NCBI GenBank assembly: GCA_900756035.1 | Contig: CAAEIR010000238.1 | Coordinates: forward strand, 1-55,639 | Direction of reading: 5' to 3' | Origin: an uncultured Anaerostipes sp. | GTDB lineage: Bacteria; Bacillota; Clostridia; Lachnospirales; Lachnospiraceae | Length of the DNA: 55,639 bases | Shown: positions 8,546-17,795 of the stretch, piece by piece | Numbering within the stretch: the first letter of the stretch is position 1 | Layout of the letters: each line of letters opens with the position of its first letter | Program-made: the position numbers and the translations under genes | The notes under the pieces: model-generated | Database searches by the model: none | The model's input: the letters and a program-made list of their open reading frames with translations, nothing else | Told to the model about the DNA's origin: nothing

Positions 8546-9859
8546 ATGAAAATAGTAGTAGCAGGTACAGGATATGTAGGTTTGGTTGCGGGGGTTTGCT
8601 TTGCTGAAAAAGGGCATAATGTTACGTGTGTGGATACGGATAAAAGAAAAGTAGAGCTGATGGAGAAAGGAATATCTCCCATTTACGAAAAAGATCTGGA
8701 AGAATTAATGCGTAAAAATTATGCAGCGAGTCGGTTGCATTATACAACGGATTTCCAAAAAGCATATAAAGATCCTGATGCAATATTTATTGGCGTTGGT
8801 ACACCGGAACAGCCAGACGGCTCCGCAAATCTTAGCTACATTGCTACAGTTTCCAGGCAAATAGCGGAGAATGTGGAAAGAGATTGCCTGGTAGTAGTAA
8901 AATCCACGGTTCCTGTAGGTACAAATGATAAGGTAGAACAATTTATCCATGACTTTTTAGTTCATAAAGAGGTAAAAATTGAAGTGGCATCCAATCCGGA
9001 GTTTTTGGCACAGGGCTCCGCTGTCCATGATACGCTGCATGCGGCGCGCATTGTTATAGGGACGGAGAGCAGACATGCGGAGGAAATGCTGCAGAAAATA
9101 TATGAATCCTTTCAATTACCTGTAGTTTCTGTGAGCAGACGTTCTGCGGAGATGATTAAATATGCCTGCAATGATTTCTTAGCCCTGAAAATATCCTATA
9201 TGAATGAGATTGCAAATCTCTGTGAATTGGTGGGAGCCAATATAGAAGATATTGCAAAAGGAATGAGCTATGACGAGCGAATCGGCGCTAATTTTCTTAA
9301 GGCCGGAATTGGTTATGGGGGAAGCTGCTTTCCTAAGGATACCAAAGCATTAAAATTCATCGCGAGACAGCATGGGTATTCCTTGAAAACGATTGAAGCG
9401 GCCGTGGATGTTAATGCGCAGCAGAAGACCAGATTGTTTTACAAGGCATGTGACAGAATGATAACCTTCCAGAACCTGAAGGTCGCGGTTTTAGGGTTGG
9501 CTTTTAAACCTGGAACTGATGATTTGCGGGAAGCGCCGTCGGTGGATAACATTCAACTTCTATTAGAGCAGGGGGCCAATATTTATGCATACGATCCGGT
9601 AGCTGAGGGGAATAGTAAGAAAAAATTTCCCGAGGGAACTAATGGGCTTGGACAAATAACTTATGTGTCTTCTCCTGAAGCTGCTCTGGAAGGCGCAAAC
9701 ATTTGCTTTATATTTACGGAATGGAAAGAAATAAAAGAATTGAAAGCGGCTGAATATAAGCAGCGGATGCAGACACCTCTGGTATACGATGGAAGGAATA
9801 TTTACAGCCCGTCGGATATGCGGGAGTCCGGAGTAGAATATTATAGTATAGGAAGGTGA
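8546..9859 (+). CDS. ugd: UDP-glucose 6-dehydrogenase
   Basis: Oxidises UDP-glucose to UDP-glucuronate with 2 NAD+. The N-terminal Rossmann motif GTGYVGLVAG is at residues 7-16, the family STVPVGT motif is in the middle, the catalytic cysteine is Cys261 within GYGGSCFPKDTKAL, and the C-terminal UDP-binding domain carries VLGLAFKPGTDDLREAPS. Length (437 aa) is normal. The ATG at 8546 has AGCGGGGTG upstream. The stop codon is four bases before the GTG of the next gene, whose ribosome binding site GGAAGGTG spans the stop, so the two are a coupled unit feeding UDP-GlcA to the epimerase. The tuaD name is also used for this enzyme in Gram-positives. Confidence 0.96.
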   Translation: MKIVVAGTGYVGLVAGVCFAEKGHNVTCVDTDKRKVELMEKGISPIYEKDLEELMRKNYAASRLHYTTDFQKAYKDPDAIFIGVGTPEQPDGSANLSYIATVSRQIAENVERDCLVVVKSTVPVGTNDKVEQFIHDFLVHKEVKIEVASNPEFLAQGSAVHDTLHAARIVIGTESRHAEEMLQKIYESFQLPVVSVSRRSAEMIKYACNDFLALKISYMNEIANLCELVGANIEDIAKGMSYDERIGANFLKAGIGYGGSCFPKDTKALKFIARQHGYSLKTIEAAVDVNAQQKTRLFYKACDRMITFQNLKVAVLGLAFKPGTDDLREAPSVDNIQLLLEQGANIYAYDPVAEGNSKKKFPEGTNGLGQITYVSSPEAALEGANICFIFTEWKEIKELKAAEYKQRMQTPLVYDGRNIYSPSDMRESGVEYYSIGR

Positions 9860-9863
9860 AAAA

Positions 9864-10889
9864 GTGAGAGCGGATTACAAAATATTTGATAATTCTAAAA
9901 AGGTTTTAATAACTGGTGCAGCAGGATTTATAGGTTTCCACCTTTCCAAACGATTGCTGAATGAGGGCTGCTGTGTTATTGGACTGGACAATCTTAATAA
10001 TTATTACGATGTCCGGCTGAAAGAAAGCAGGCTGGAAATTTTGAAAAAAAATCCTGCTTTTCATTTTGTACTTGGCAGTATAGCAGATAAGGCGGTGGTA
10101 TCAGGTGTGTTCTCCTCTTACCAGCCGGATATTGTAGTTAACCTTGCGGCTCAGGCCGGAGTACGTTATTCAATTGATAATCCTGACTCTTATATTGAGA
10201 GCAATATTATTGGCTTTTATAATATTCTAGAAGCGTGTAGGCATTCCTATGATGAAGGAAAGCATCCTGTGGAGCATTTACTGTTCGCTTCCTCTTCGTC
10301 AGTATATGGTAATCAAAAAAAGACTCCATTTTCAACGGAAGATCCGGTAGACCGTCCGGTCAGCTTATATGCGGCAACCAAAAAAAGTGACGAGCTTATG
10401 GCATACACTTACAGCCATTTATATAATGTTCCGGCTACCGGCTTGCGTTTTTTTACGGTTTATGGCCCTTTCGGACGACCTGACATGGCCTATTTTGGGT
10501 TCTCCGATAAGATTATGGCTGGAAAAGCAATTAAGATATTTAATCAGGGTGATATGTACAGGGACTTCACATATATAGATGATATTGTAGAAGGTGTGAT
10601 GCGGATGCTCAATAATCCGCCGGTGCCTAATGAGGATGGGGATCGTTATAAAATCTATAATATTGGAAATAATAAACCGGAGAAATTAATGGAATTTATT
10701 CAGACATTGGAAAAAGCGCTTGGAAGAGAAGCGAAAAAGGAATTCTATCCAATGCAGCCCGGAGATGTATATCAGACATTTGCGGATGTTTCAGAACTGG
10801 TAAAGGACTTTGATTATAAACCTTCCACAAGTATCGAAGAGGGATTGGGGAATTTTGCAGACTGGTATAGGAAATGGGCGCATAGGTAA
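9864..10889 (+). CDS. UDP-glucuronate 4-epimerase (extended SDR)
   Basis: NAD-dependent epimerase of the CapI/LspL type, interconverting UDP-GlcA and UDP-GalA. Residues 18-24 are GAAGFIG (NAD binding), followed by LDNLNNYYDVRLKESRL, which is characteristic of this subfamily and distinguishes it from GalE; the catalytic pair is Y169-AAT-K173. Start is GTG at 9864, with GGAAGGTG overlapping the end of ugd. Adjacent ugd supplies the substrate, which supports the assignment over a generic epimerase. The product would put an acidic sugar into the surface polysaccharide. A long stem-loop follows directly after the stop codon. Confidence 0.92.
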   Translation: MRADYKIFDNSKKVLITGAAGFIGFHLSKRLLNEGCCVIGLDNLNNYYDVRLKESRLEILKKNPAFHFVLGSIADKAVVSGVFSSYQPDIVVNLAAQAGVRYSIDNPDSYIESNIIGFYNILEACRHSYDEGKHPVEHLLFASSSSVYGNQKKTPFSTEDPVDRPVSLYAATKKSDELMAYTYSHLYNVPATGLRFFTVYGPFGRPDMAYFGFSDKIMAGKAIKIFNQGDMYRDFTYIDDIVEGVMRMLNNPPVPNEDGDRYKIYNIGNNKPEKLMEFIQTLEKALGREAKKEFYPMQPGDVYQTFADVSELVKDFDYKPSTSIEEGLGNFADWYRKWAHR

Positions 10890-10891
10890 TA

Positions 10892-10942
10892 AAGAAACGG
10901 GTATATTAGCTGCGGCTGCAGCATTAATATACCCGCTTTCTT
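10892..10942. terminator. Bidirectional intrinsic terminator
   Basis: Long inverted repeat: left arm 10892-10908 (AAGAAACGGGTATATTA), right arm 10925-10942, paired except for one bulged base, with an inner GCTGC/GCAGC stem in the loop. A-rich and T-rich ends serve both directions. It sits between convergent genes. Confidence 0.85.
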
Positions 10943-10949
10943 AAGTGTA

Positions 10950-12410
10950 TTATTTTTTCAGAAGAAGATACTCATTTTGATATACAATTTCCAGGTTGCC
11001 TAATTGCTGTTGATTTTCTTTATATATTTCAGGATCTACTATAATTAATGCATCGCCTTCAACTTCTGAAAAAGCATCGACGCCGCCTTCCTTGCAGTAT
11101 AAATCACCGCTCAATTCGGCGGCAAGCAAACCTGCCTGTTCCCAATAATAACTGTCTTTATACTCATTATCTGTTTTCTCCACATAAATATCCATCTGAT
11201 GCAGCTGAGGATTTTGTTCCATTGCAGCCTTTATATCGTTTTGAAAACCGGAAATCTCCAAATTATCCAGTTCGTTTAAAGTGCTGCGGCATTCAATGCC
11301 TACGATGAGTAAAGGAATAAGCATTATTGCACAGAACAGCCCTTTTTTATTTTCAAGATATTGATATAATTTCTGGATAAGAATACCGGCAAGCATGAGC
11401 AACGGAATATAAACGGGAAAAATGTACCAGTAATAATATACATGTGAAAAGTCATATACAAAAAGCGGAATAAAAATCCACAGTAAAAAAGCCAGTATGT
11501 TATTGCTGTAACTGATTTTCTTCTTAAATAACATAAATAAAAAAATGCATGCCGCAATTACGGTAATAACAACAATAGGACGATATCCCAGCAGATAGCG
11601 TGTGAAAAAGGTATAAGAGGGGTTCGCATCTGCGGATCCTGCAATTCGTTGTGTGACATCAACTCCAAACATCTGCCCCAAAAAGTTCATTCCGTCATAC
11701 TGATATCTTACAAAAGCCCATAAAAGAAGAGGGCCGAATGCACTGAGCAGAAAAAGGATATAATTCTTAATATGCAGCTTCTTCCACAATCCGGAAAAAA
11801 TAAGAAAAAGTCCTCCAATTGCGAGAAGAACCAACGCATGCCAGCTTTTGGCAAGGAAGGCAAGTGAAAAAAGGAAGCCGCATAGATAGATATAATTCTG
11901 ATGTTTCTGCACCTGCAGCATAAATAACAGTGCCAGCGTGAATAAAAGGATATATAGGGCATCAGCATCAGCATTTCTTCCGGCATGCCGGTAGAACAAA
12001 TCGGAACAGCTGATGAAAAACAGCATGCTGGAGACAGCGGCAATCTTACCATAATGTCTGTGCATGTAATATCCTACCACAAGGAATGTTAAAAGCAGAG
12101 ACAGGGCTGAATAAAAGCGCATAGAGAAAATGGAAACACCGAACAGCTTAAAGCCCAAAATGATTCCCCAGTAACTAAGTGGCGGTTTTAAATTAAAGTA
12201 ATCATTTTCATAATTATAGGTATTTACAATATAATTATGATTCTTGTACATTTCATAACCGTTAACCCCATGCCGTGCTTCATCCCAGTGCTGAAGAGAA
12301 GCTACATCCAGACGGGAAAAGCATAGATAGGCAGTTATCAGGGCAAGACCAAGATAAATGAAATAAACAAAATATTTTTTTGTAAACTGCAGTAAACTTT
12401 TTCTTGACAT
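10950..12410 (-). CDS. ArnT-like GT-C glycosyltransferase (GT39/GT83 type)
   Basis: 486-residue integral membrane glycosyltransferase. The first loop has HWDEARHGVNGYEMYKN, the DEAR-type acidic motif of ArnT/PMT enzymes, and then NLKPPLSYWGIILG, the classic KPPL.YW signature. A later GRNADADAL segment and a C-terminal soluble domain also fit. It should move a sugar from undecaprenyl phosphate to an acceptor on the outer side of the membrane. GGAGG precedes the ATG. It is transcribed alone, away from the neighbouring GT2/deacetylase operon with which it shares a 180-base divergent region, so co-regulation with that operon is plausible; the GT2 there could make its donor. Confidence 0.88.
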   Translation of the reverse strand: MSRKSLLQFTKKYFVYFIYLGLALITAYLCFSRLDVASLQHWDEARHGVNGYEMYKNHNYIVNTYNYENDYFNLKPPLSYWGIILGFKLFGVSIFSMRFYSALSLLLTFLVVGYYMHRHYGKIAAVSSMLFFISCSDLFYRHAGRNADADALYILLFTLALLFMLQVQKHQNYIYLCGFLFSLAFLAKSWHALVLLAIGGLFLIFSGLWKKLHIKNYILFLLSAFGPLLLWAFVRYQYDGMNFLGQMFGVDVTQRIAGSADANPSYTFFTRYLLGYRPIVVITVIAACIFLFMLFKKKISYSNNILAFLLWIFIPLFVYDFSHVYYYWYIFPVYIPLLMLAGILIQKLYQYLENKKGLFCAIMLIPLLIVGIECRSTLNELDNLEISGFQNDIKAAMEQNPQLHQMDIYVEKTDNEYKDSYYWEQAGLLAAELSGDLYCKEGGVDAFSEVEGDALIIVDPEIYKENQQQLGNLEIVYQNEYLLLKK

Positions 12411-12450
12411 TTATTTCCTCCAAAATGGATTCTTTTATTATACTTTTCTA

Positions 12451-12479
12451 ATTATAGGTGATTGCAGTTAAAATGTCCA
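12451..12479 (-). promoter_or_regulatory. Promoter of the ArnT-like gene
   Basis: Minus strand: TGGACA (12479-12474), 17-base spacer, TATAAT (12456-12451), about 40 bases before the start codon. Strong sigma-A-type match. Confidence 0.65.
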
Positions 12480-12521
12480 TATTGGAGTACCCAGAAAAGC
12501 AGATTATGTGCTTACCCTTGC

Positions 12522-12550
12522 TTGACGCATAAAACCTCAGATGATATGAT
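12522..12550 (+). promoter_or_regulatory. Promoter of the GT2-deacetylase-DUF6056 operon
   Basis: TTGACG (12522-12527), 17-base spacer, TATGAT (12545-12550) with a TG one base before the -10 (extended -10). It lies 40 bases before the GT2 start and diverges from the promoter of the ArnT-like gene. Confidence 0.7.
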
Positions 12551-12590
12551 TATTTAGTTAAAATGTACTTTATCAATAGGATAGGATATT

Positions 12591-13607
12591 ATGAAAATGG
12601 AAAATAAAAGGGCCGGCGGTATTTTGTATTTGGTGGTACCTTGTTATAACGAAGAAGAAGTGCTTCCGCACACTGCCGAGGTAATGCGGGATAAACTGAG
12701 ACGAATGACTATACAGAATATTATATCTGTAAAAAGTAAAATTATTTTTGTGAATGACGGCAGCAGTGATAAAACCTGGAAAATTATTAGTGATTTATGC
12801 CGCTGTGACAGCATTTTTTCCGGCCTTTGTTTTTCAAGGAACTATGGTCATCAAAGTGCAATTTTAGCGGGAATGATGGCCGCCCGGGAGCATGCTGACA
12901 TGGTGGTTACCATAGATGCCGACTTGCAGCAGGACATAGAAGCGCTGGATAAATTTGTAAAGTGCTATCAGGAAGGCTGTGAGATCGTGTATGGGGTAAG
13001 AAATGATCGTGATACGGATGGGTTGTTTAAAAAGCTCAGCGCAAACATGTTTTACAAATTTATGCATTTGCTGGGATGCAATGTGATGAGCAACCATGCG
13101 GATTATCGCCTTTTGTCAAAACGTGCATTGGATGCGCTTGCAGAATACCGGGAGGTAAATCTGTTTTTAAGGGGATTGATCCCTACCATGGGCTTCCAGT
13201 CAGATGTAGTGTATTTTGATGTAAAAAAAAGAGAGGCAGGCCAGTCCAAATATACATTGAGAAAAATGATGACGCTTGCAACAAATGGGATTACGTCCAT
13301 GAGCACCAGGCCGATACAGATAATAACTGTTCTGGGGTTTCTGGTCAGCCTGTTCAGTTTTGCCATGATTATTTATTGTATTGTTGACTGGTTCTCAGGA
13401 AGAAACGTACCCGGGTACACGACATCTTTGGTGGTATCGCTGCTGATGGGAGGACTGACAATTTTCTCACTGGGTATTGTTGGTGAATATATTGGGAAAA
13501 TATACCTTGAAACCAAAGCGCGTCCCCGCTATATAATTGAATCCATTATATGGAAAGAAGCGGAAACGAATGAACAGGAAGAAAAAGAAGAGGTAGACAC
13601 GGAGTGA
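12591..13607 (+). CDS. GT2 polyprenyl-phosphate glycosyltransferase (ArnC/GtrB-like)
   Basis: GT2 enzyme with LVVPCYNEEEVLPHTAEV at the N-terminus, VNDGSSDKTW, the metal-binding TIDADLQQDIE, a DYRLLSKRALDAL segment and two C-terminal membrane helices (about residues 235-310). This is the architecture of ArnC/GtrB/DPM1 enzymes that charge polyprenyl phosphate with a sugar. ATG at 12591 follows AGGATAGGA; a second ATG two codons on is possible. The stop codon overlaps the GTG start of the YdjC-like deacetylase. That pairing suggests the sugar is N- or O-acylated when first loaded and is then deacylated on the lipid, as ArnD does after ArnC. Confidence 0.92.
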   Translation: MKMENKRAGGILYLVVPCYNEEEVLPHTAEVMRDKLRRMTIQNIISVKSKIIFVNDGSSDKTWKIISDLCRCDSIFSGLCFSRNYGHQSAILAGMMAAREHADMVVTIDADLQQDIEALDKFVKCYQEGCEIVYGVRNDRDTDGLFKKLSANMFYKFMHLLGCNVMSNHADYRLLSKRALDALAEYREVNLFLRGLIPTMGFQSDVVYFDVKKREAGQSKYTLRKMMTLATNGITSMSTRPIQIITVLGFLVSLFSFAMIIYCIVDWFSGRNVPGYTTSLVVSLLMGGLTIFSLGIVGEYIGKIYLETKARPRYIIESIIWKEAETNEQEEKEEVDTE

Positions 13608-14518
13608 GTAAAATAGATATTCACGCGGATGATTATGCCCTGTCCCCCAATACATCGGAGGATATACTACAATGCCTGAGGGCTGGTAAATTAAACAGTA
13701 TCAGTGTTCTGACGAATATGAGCTGTTACGATGCGTATGCGGAAAAATATCAGAAGGGAAAGGCAGAATGGCCCTGCCAACCGCTTTTGGCGGTACATCT
13801 TAATTTTATGGAAGGGCATTGTGCGGCTGATCCGGAAGAAGTAAAGCATTTGGTGGACGGACAGGGATATTTTAATATTACATGGTGGGATCTATTTCAT
13901 TGGAATTATTCCCCTAAAAAGTTCATGACAATCAAAAAGGAGTTAAAAGCAGAGATTAAGGCGCAGACGGAGCGGTTCAGAGAGAAGTTTGGTGAGGATT
14001 TGCCTCTCAGGTTTGACGGCCACCAGCATACACAGATGATTCCACTATGCTATTGGGCATTGTTGGAGGTTATCGTAGAACAACACTACAGGACAGCGTA
14101 TATCAGGATTACCAAAGAACCAATAATGCCTTATCTAAGGCAGGTTTCCTTATGGAAAAGCTACAGACCAATAAACTGGATTAAAAATCTTTTGCTTAAT
14201 TTTTATGCACTGGGAATGGAAAGAACAATCGAGAAGAACCGGCCTTCCTGGCAGTCAGAAAATTCACCGATGTTTCTTTGGGGAGTTCTGATGAGTGGAC
14301 ATATGGACAGGGACAGAATAGGGATTTTACTGCCATATATGAAGAAAAAAGCGGAGGACAAGGGACGCTGCCTTGAAATATTGTTTCATCCTGGAAGCCT
14401 GCTGGAAGAGGAAGCAGGGGAAGAATTTGTAAGTGAAGGTGCAAAACAATTTTATCTGTCAGATGGCAGGCGGATTGAAAAGAATGCGGTTATGTCAATG
14501 AGGACTGAGGAGAAGTAA
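13604..14518 (+). CDS. YdjC/ChbG-type carbohydrate deacetylase
   Basis: Metal-dependent deacetylase of the YdjC/ChbG family (NodB-like barrel). Sequence evidence: IDIHADDYALSPNTSEDIL at the very N-terminus (His/Asp-Asp metal site), AVHLNFMEG, and the second metal/catalytic motif RFDGHQHTQMIP around residues 139-150, then LFHPGSL near the C-terminus. Length (304 aa) is slightly above the family average. The GTG start overlaps the previous stop as GTGA and is preceded by GAAGAGG, and its own stop overlaps the next ATG, so the three genes are translationally coupled. Likely substrate is a GlcNAc-like group on a lipid-linked or polymer sugar; a free chito-oligosaccharide substrate is less likely in this context. 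Confidence 0.88.
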   Translation: MSKIDIHADDYALSPNTSEDILQCLRAGKLNSISVLTNMSCYDAYAEKYQKGKAEWPCQPLLAVHLNFMEGHCAADPEEVKHLVDGQGYFNITWWDLFHWNYSPKKFMTIKKELKAEIKAQTERFREKFGEDLPLRFDGHQHTQMIPLCYWALLEVIVEQHYRTAYIRITKEPIMPYLRQVSLWKSYRPINWIKNLLLNFYALGMERTIEKNRPSWQSENSPMFLWGVLMSGHMDRDRIGILLPYMKKKAEDKGRCLEILFHPGSLLEEEAGEEFVSEGAKQFYLSDGRRIEKNAVMSMRTEEK

Positions 14519-15882
14519 TGAAATCGAAAAAAAACCAGCAGAAACTGTTTATCATGACAGTTATTATATCAGCTGTTTTAATCTTTATTTTTAATATGCT
14601 TACACCAATGATGTCGGACGATCTGTTTTATGCAAAGGAAGCCCAGTCAGCGGGAAGTTTTGTAGGACTGGTTCAGCAGGAATACCATCAGTATATGACA
14701 TGGTCGGGCCGTTCAGTAAGCCATCTTATTCTCAGATGTTTTCTTCTTGGCGATAAAATAATATTTAATTTCTTTAATTCATTTGTTTTCGTAGGCCTTA
14801 CGCTATTAATTTATTTAAATATTGAGCGCAGAAAAAAGAATGATGTTTCAGTTTATCTTCTGATCAATCTGTTGATATGGATGTTTGGGGTGGTTTTCAG
14901 GCAGACTGTGTTGTGGGAAACAGGGGCATGCAATTATTTGTGGGGCTCGACAATTATCCTTGCTTTTTTGACATTATACAGGTTTTGTCTTAAACGTGTG
15001 GATTTTATAAAACACAAAATAATATGGGTGGTATTGCTATTTGTTTCCGGTATTGCAGCAGGTTGGTGTAATGAGAATACCTCCGGTGGCGGAATTCTTA
15101 TGTCATTACTGCTTACCGGATTCTATTTTTACGATAATAAAGGAAGCAAAAAGAAAAAATGGTGGATGACTGCCGGAATTGCAGGGCAGGCAATCGGCTT
15201 TTTGTTTATGATTCTGGCACCGGGAAATGCGGTCCGCGCCCTGGCTCAGGAAGAAGAGCATACCGGACTTTTTGCACTGGTATCCCGGTTCCAGAAAGTA
15301 ACTTTAGCAGTTAGGGATAATTTTTTGGTATTGCTTATTATTGGCATGCTGCTGGTTATCATTGTTAAATACCAGAAACAAAATATAAAAGTATTGTGGA
15401 GTGATTGCCGGAACGGTTTCCTATGGGGAATTACTTTTTTTGCTACCTGTTATGCTTTGATACTGACGCCTGAACCCATGCCAAGGGCATATTTCGGTGC
15501 AGGGATTTTTTTAATCATAGCTGTAATTCAGTTTTATGTACACGTGGATGAAAGGGAGACTGTTTTTCACTGTCTGAAAGCAGGGATAATTTCGGTGATG
15601 TGCCTGATAATGTTTTTTACTTACATGGAAAGCGGGGCGAATCTTGCCAGAATTTACAGGGAATATCATGAACGGGATGTGTATCTTACCGAACAGGCGG
15701 CAAATGGTGTGCAGGAGGTTACGGTACCTATGCTCAGGCCTGACTTTGAGACAAAATACAGTGATGGTTATAATTCGGATATCAAAGAAAGTCCGGAGTA
15801 TTGGCTGAATAATGCATATGCCACATATTATGGATTTGACAGTGTCTCCGGTGTCCCCAGGGAAGACTGGACGGAATATTAA
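14518..15882 (+). CDS. DUF6056-type polytopic membrane protein, possible glycosyltransferase
   Basis: 454-residue membrane protein with about 10-11 helices. The first extracytoplasmic loop contains MLTPMMSDDLFYAKEA and the HQYMTWSGRSVSHLIL segment; the SDD...Y plus W.GR pattern is what I recognise from DUF6056 proteins, which occur beside lipid-linked sugar glycosyltransferases. Two further motifs, ETGACNYLWGS and NENTSGGG, are also typical. The start overlaps the deacetylase stop (TAATG). As third gene of the GT2-deacetylase unit it is the best candidate to transfer the deacylated sugar outside the cell, but that is inference from position. Confidence 0.8.
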   Translation: MKSKKNQQKLFIMTVIISAVLIFIFNMLTPMMSDDLFYAKEAQSAGSFVGLVQQEYHQYMTWSGRSVSHLILRCFLLGDKIIFNFFNSFVFVGLTLLIYLNIERRKKNDVSVYLLINLLIWMFGVVFRQTVLWETGACNYLWGSTIILAFLTLYRFCLKRVDFIKHKIIWVVLLFVSGIAAGWCNENTSGGGILMSLLLTGFYFYDNKGSKKKKWWMTAGIAGQAIGFLFMILAPGNAVRALAQEEEHTGLFALVSRFQKVTLAVRDNFLVLLIIGMLLVIIVKYQKQNIKVLWSDCRNGFLWGITFFATCYALILTPEPMPRAYFGAGIFLIIAVIQFYVHVDERETVFHCLKAGIISVMCLIMFFTYMESGANLARIYREYHERDVYLTEQAANGVQEVTVPMLRPDFETKYSDGYNSDIKESPEYWLNNAYATYYGFDSVSGVPREDWTEY

Positions 15883-15941
15883 TTGCGGGATTGCATAAAA
15901 TATGGTAATATAGGACAAGCGTGGAAGCAATGCTTGTCCTA
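15883..15941 (+). promoter_or_regulatory. Promoter and leader hairpin of the FkbH operon
   Basis: TTGCGG (15883-15888), 17-base spacer, TAATAT (15906-15911) with TGG immediately before the -10. Just downstream is a perfect 10-bp stem, TAGGACAAGC at 15911-15920 and its complement at 15932-15941. No U-run follows, so it may be a stabilising or regulatory leader structure more than a terminator. Confidence 0.45.
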
Positions 15942-15970
15942 ATTCATGTATAAGAAAATGGGAGCGGCCA

Positions 15971-17767
15971 ATGTTAAAAGAACTGGAATATCCATTTGAC
16001 AGTGAATTCATTTTAAAGAAATCCAAAAGCCTGAAAAGACAGCTGTTATCCGACGGAAGCCGCCGTATTAAGAAAAATATTGCGGTTTTGGGAGGCAGTA
16101 CCACCCATGACGTCATTCGTATATTGGAATTGTTTCTTCTTAATCAGGGGATAGAGCCTTCTTTTTATGAATCAGAATACGGGCAATACTGGGAAGATGC
16201 TGTATTTGGAAATGAAGCCCTTAATGCCTTTCGGCCGGATATAGTTTATGTCCATACAAGTAACAGAAATATTTCCACATGGCCTTCCGTAACGGATACA
16301 CCGGAAATGATAGAAGAGCTGCTGGAGCACCAATATGAACACTTCCGCAGTATGTGGGAAAAAATCAGGGAAAACTGGAGTTGTCCTATTATCCAGAATA
16401 ATATGGAGTACCCGTTTTACAGGCTGTTGGGAAATCAGGATTGTGTAAATCCTGGAGGCAGGACCTTTTTTGTCAACCGTTTGAATGAAAAATTTGCCGC
16501 ATATGCCAGAGAAAACAGTAATTTTTACATTAATGACATTAATTATCAGTCAGCGGTTTACGGCCTGGATGAATGGGCGGATACTTTTTACTGGCACATG
16601 TATAAGTATGCGCTGTGCCTGAAGGCGGTACCCTGGCTTACACACAATATTGCTAATATTATCAAGTCTATTTATGGTAAAAATAAGAAATCACTGGTGC
16701 TTGATCTTGATAATACTTTATGGGGAGGTATTGTGGGAGATGATGGGGTGGAAAATCTGGAAATCGGACCGGAAACCTCGATGGGACAGGTATATGCGGA
16801 ATTTCAGGGATATGTTAAAGCTCTGAAAGATATAGGCGTTATGCTGAATGTAAATTCTAAAAATGAGGAAGAAAATGCGCTTGCTGGCCTGAACCATCCT
16901 GACGGAGTGATTAACCCGGATGATTTTATTATCATCAAGGCGAATTGGGAGCCTAAGAGTGAAAATATGCTGGCGATTGCTCACGAGCTTAACATATTGC
17001 CGGACAGTCTTGTGTTTGCGGATGATAATCCGGCAGAGCGGGAAATTGTCCGGGAAAATGCACAGGGTGCCGCGGTTCCCGAAATTGGAACTCCGGAACA
17101 GTATATCAGGGTTCTTGACCATAATGGATATTTTGAAGTCACACAGCTTTCGGAGGATGACCGGAAGCGGAATGAAATGTATAAGGCTAACGCATTGCGG
17201 ACAAAGCAGCAGGCGTCCTTCACCGATTATGGTGAATATCTGACTTCTTTGGGAATGCGTGCGGTTATAAGGCCCTTTGAAGCCCTTTATATGGCCCGAA
17301 TTGCCCAGTTAACGAATAAGAGCAATCAGTTTAACCTGACGACCAGACGATATTCACAGGCGGAAATTGAGCTGCTTGCCTATAAGAAGGAGTATGTTAC
17401 CCTGTATGGCAAGCTGGAAGATAAATTCGGCGATAATGGCGTGGTCTCAGTTATCATCGGCCATGAGGAAGAAGGGCCGGTAAAAGCGCTTCATATTGAT
17501 CTTTGGCTGATGAGCTGCAGGGTTCTGAAACGTGATATGGAGTTCGCCATGATGGACTGTTTGGTTGGAGAATGCAAAAAAAGAAGTATAACTACTGTCT
17601 ATGGTTATTATTATCCTACATCTAAGAATGGGATGGTAAAAGAGTTTTATGGCCTTCAGGGATTCGAACAGATAAGTAGTACAGAAGGAAACACGGTCTG
17701 GAGGTTTGAAATAGCAAAGGACTACGAGAATAAAAATAAATATATAAAAATTATGGAAAATGAATAG
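15971..17767 (+). CDS. FkbH-like HAD-IIIC protein (glyceryl-ACP synthase type)
   Basis: 598-residue FkbH-like protein. Domain order: an SGNH-like N-terminal domain opening at LGGSTTHDVIR (about residues 38-48), a HAD-IIIC domain with D245-L-D247-NTLWGG, the SKNEEE motif II and FADDNPAERE motif IV, then a C-terminal GNAT-like region (about 420-595). Characterised relatives take 1,3-bisphosphoglycerate, release the phosphate and load a D-glyceryl unit onto an acyl carrier protein. The ATG at 15971 follows GGGAGCGG. The acyl carrier protein lies 28 bases downstream and an MBOAT follows, so the glyceryl-type unit is probably destined for a surface polymer and not for a polyketide: no PKS or NRPS gene is present. 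The exact unit loaded is not provable here. Confidence 0.9.
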   Translation: MLKELEYPFDSEFILKKSKSLKRQLLSDGSRRIKKNIAVLGGSTTHDVIRILELFLLNQGIEPSFYESEYGQYWEDAVFGNEALNAFRPDIVYVHTSNRNISTWPSVTDTPEMIEELLEHQYEHFRSMWEKIRENWSCPIIQNNMEYPFYRLLGNQDCVNPGGRTFFVNRLNEKFAAYARENSNFYINDINYQSAVYGLDEWADTFYWHMYKYALCLKAVPWLTHNIANIIKSIYGKNKKSLVLDLDNTLWGGIVGDDGVENLEIGPETSMGQVYAEFQGYVKALKDIGVMLNVNSKNEEENALAGLNHPDGVINPDDFIIIKANWEPKSENMLAIAHELNILPDSLVFADDNPAEREIVRENAQGAAVPEIGTPEQYIRVLDHNGYFEVTQLSEDDRKRNEMYKANALRTKQQASFTDYGEYLTSLGMRAVIRPFEALYMARIAQLTNKSNQFNLTTRRYSQAEIELLAYKKEYVTLYGKLEDKFGDNGVVSVIIGHEEEGPVKALHIDLWLMSCRVLKRDMEFAMMDCLVGECKKRSITTVYGYYYPTSKNGMVKEFYGLQGFEQISSTEGNTVWRFEIAKDYENKNKYIKIMENE

Positions 17768-17795
17768 GCCGTTATACGGTAGGATGGAGGACAAA

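Noticed and set aside
15511..16116. 201-codon open frame on the minus strand spanning the DUF6056-FkbH gap
   Set aside because: Antisense to two real genes and across their promoter; no ribosome binding site or known motif.
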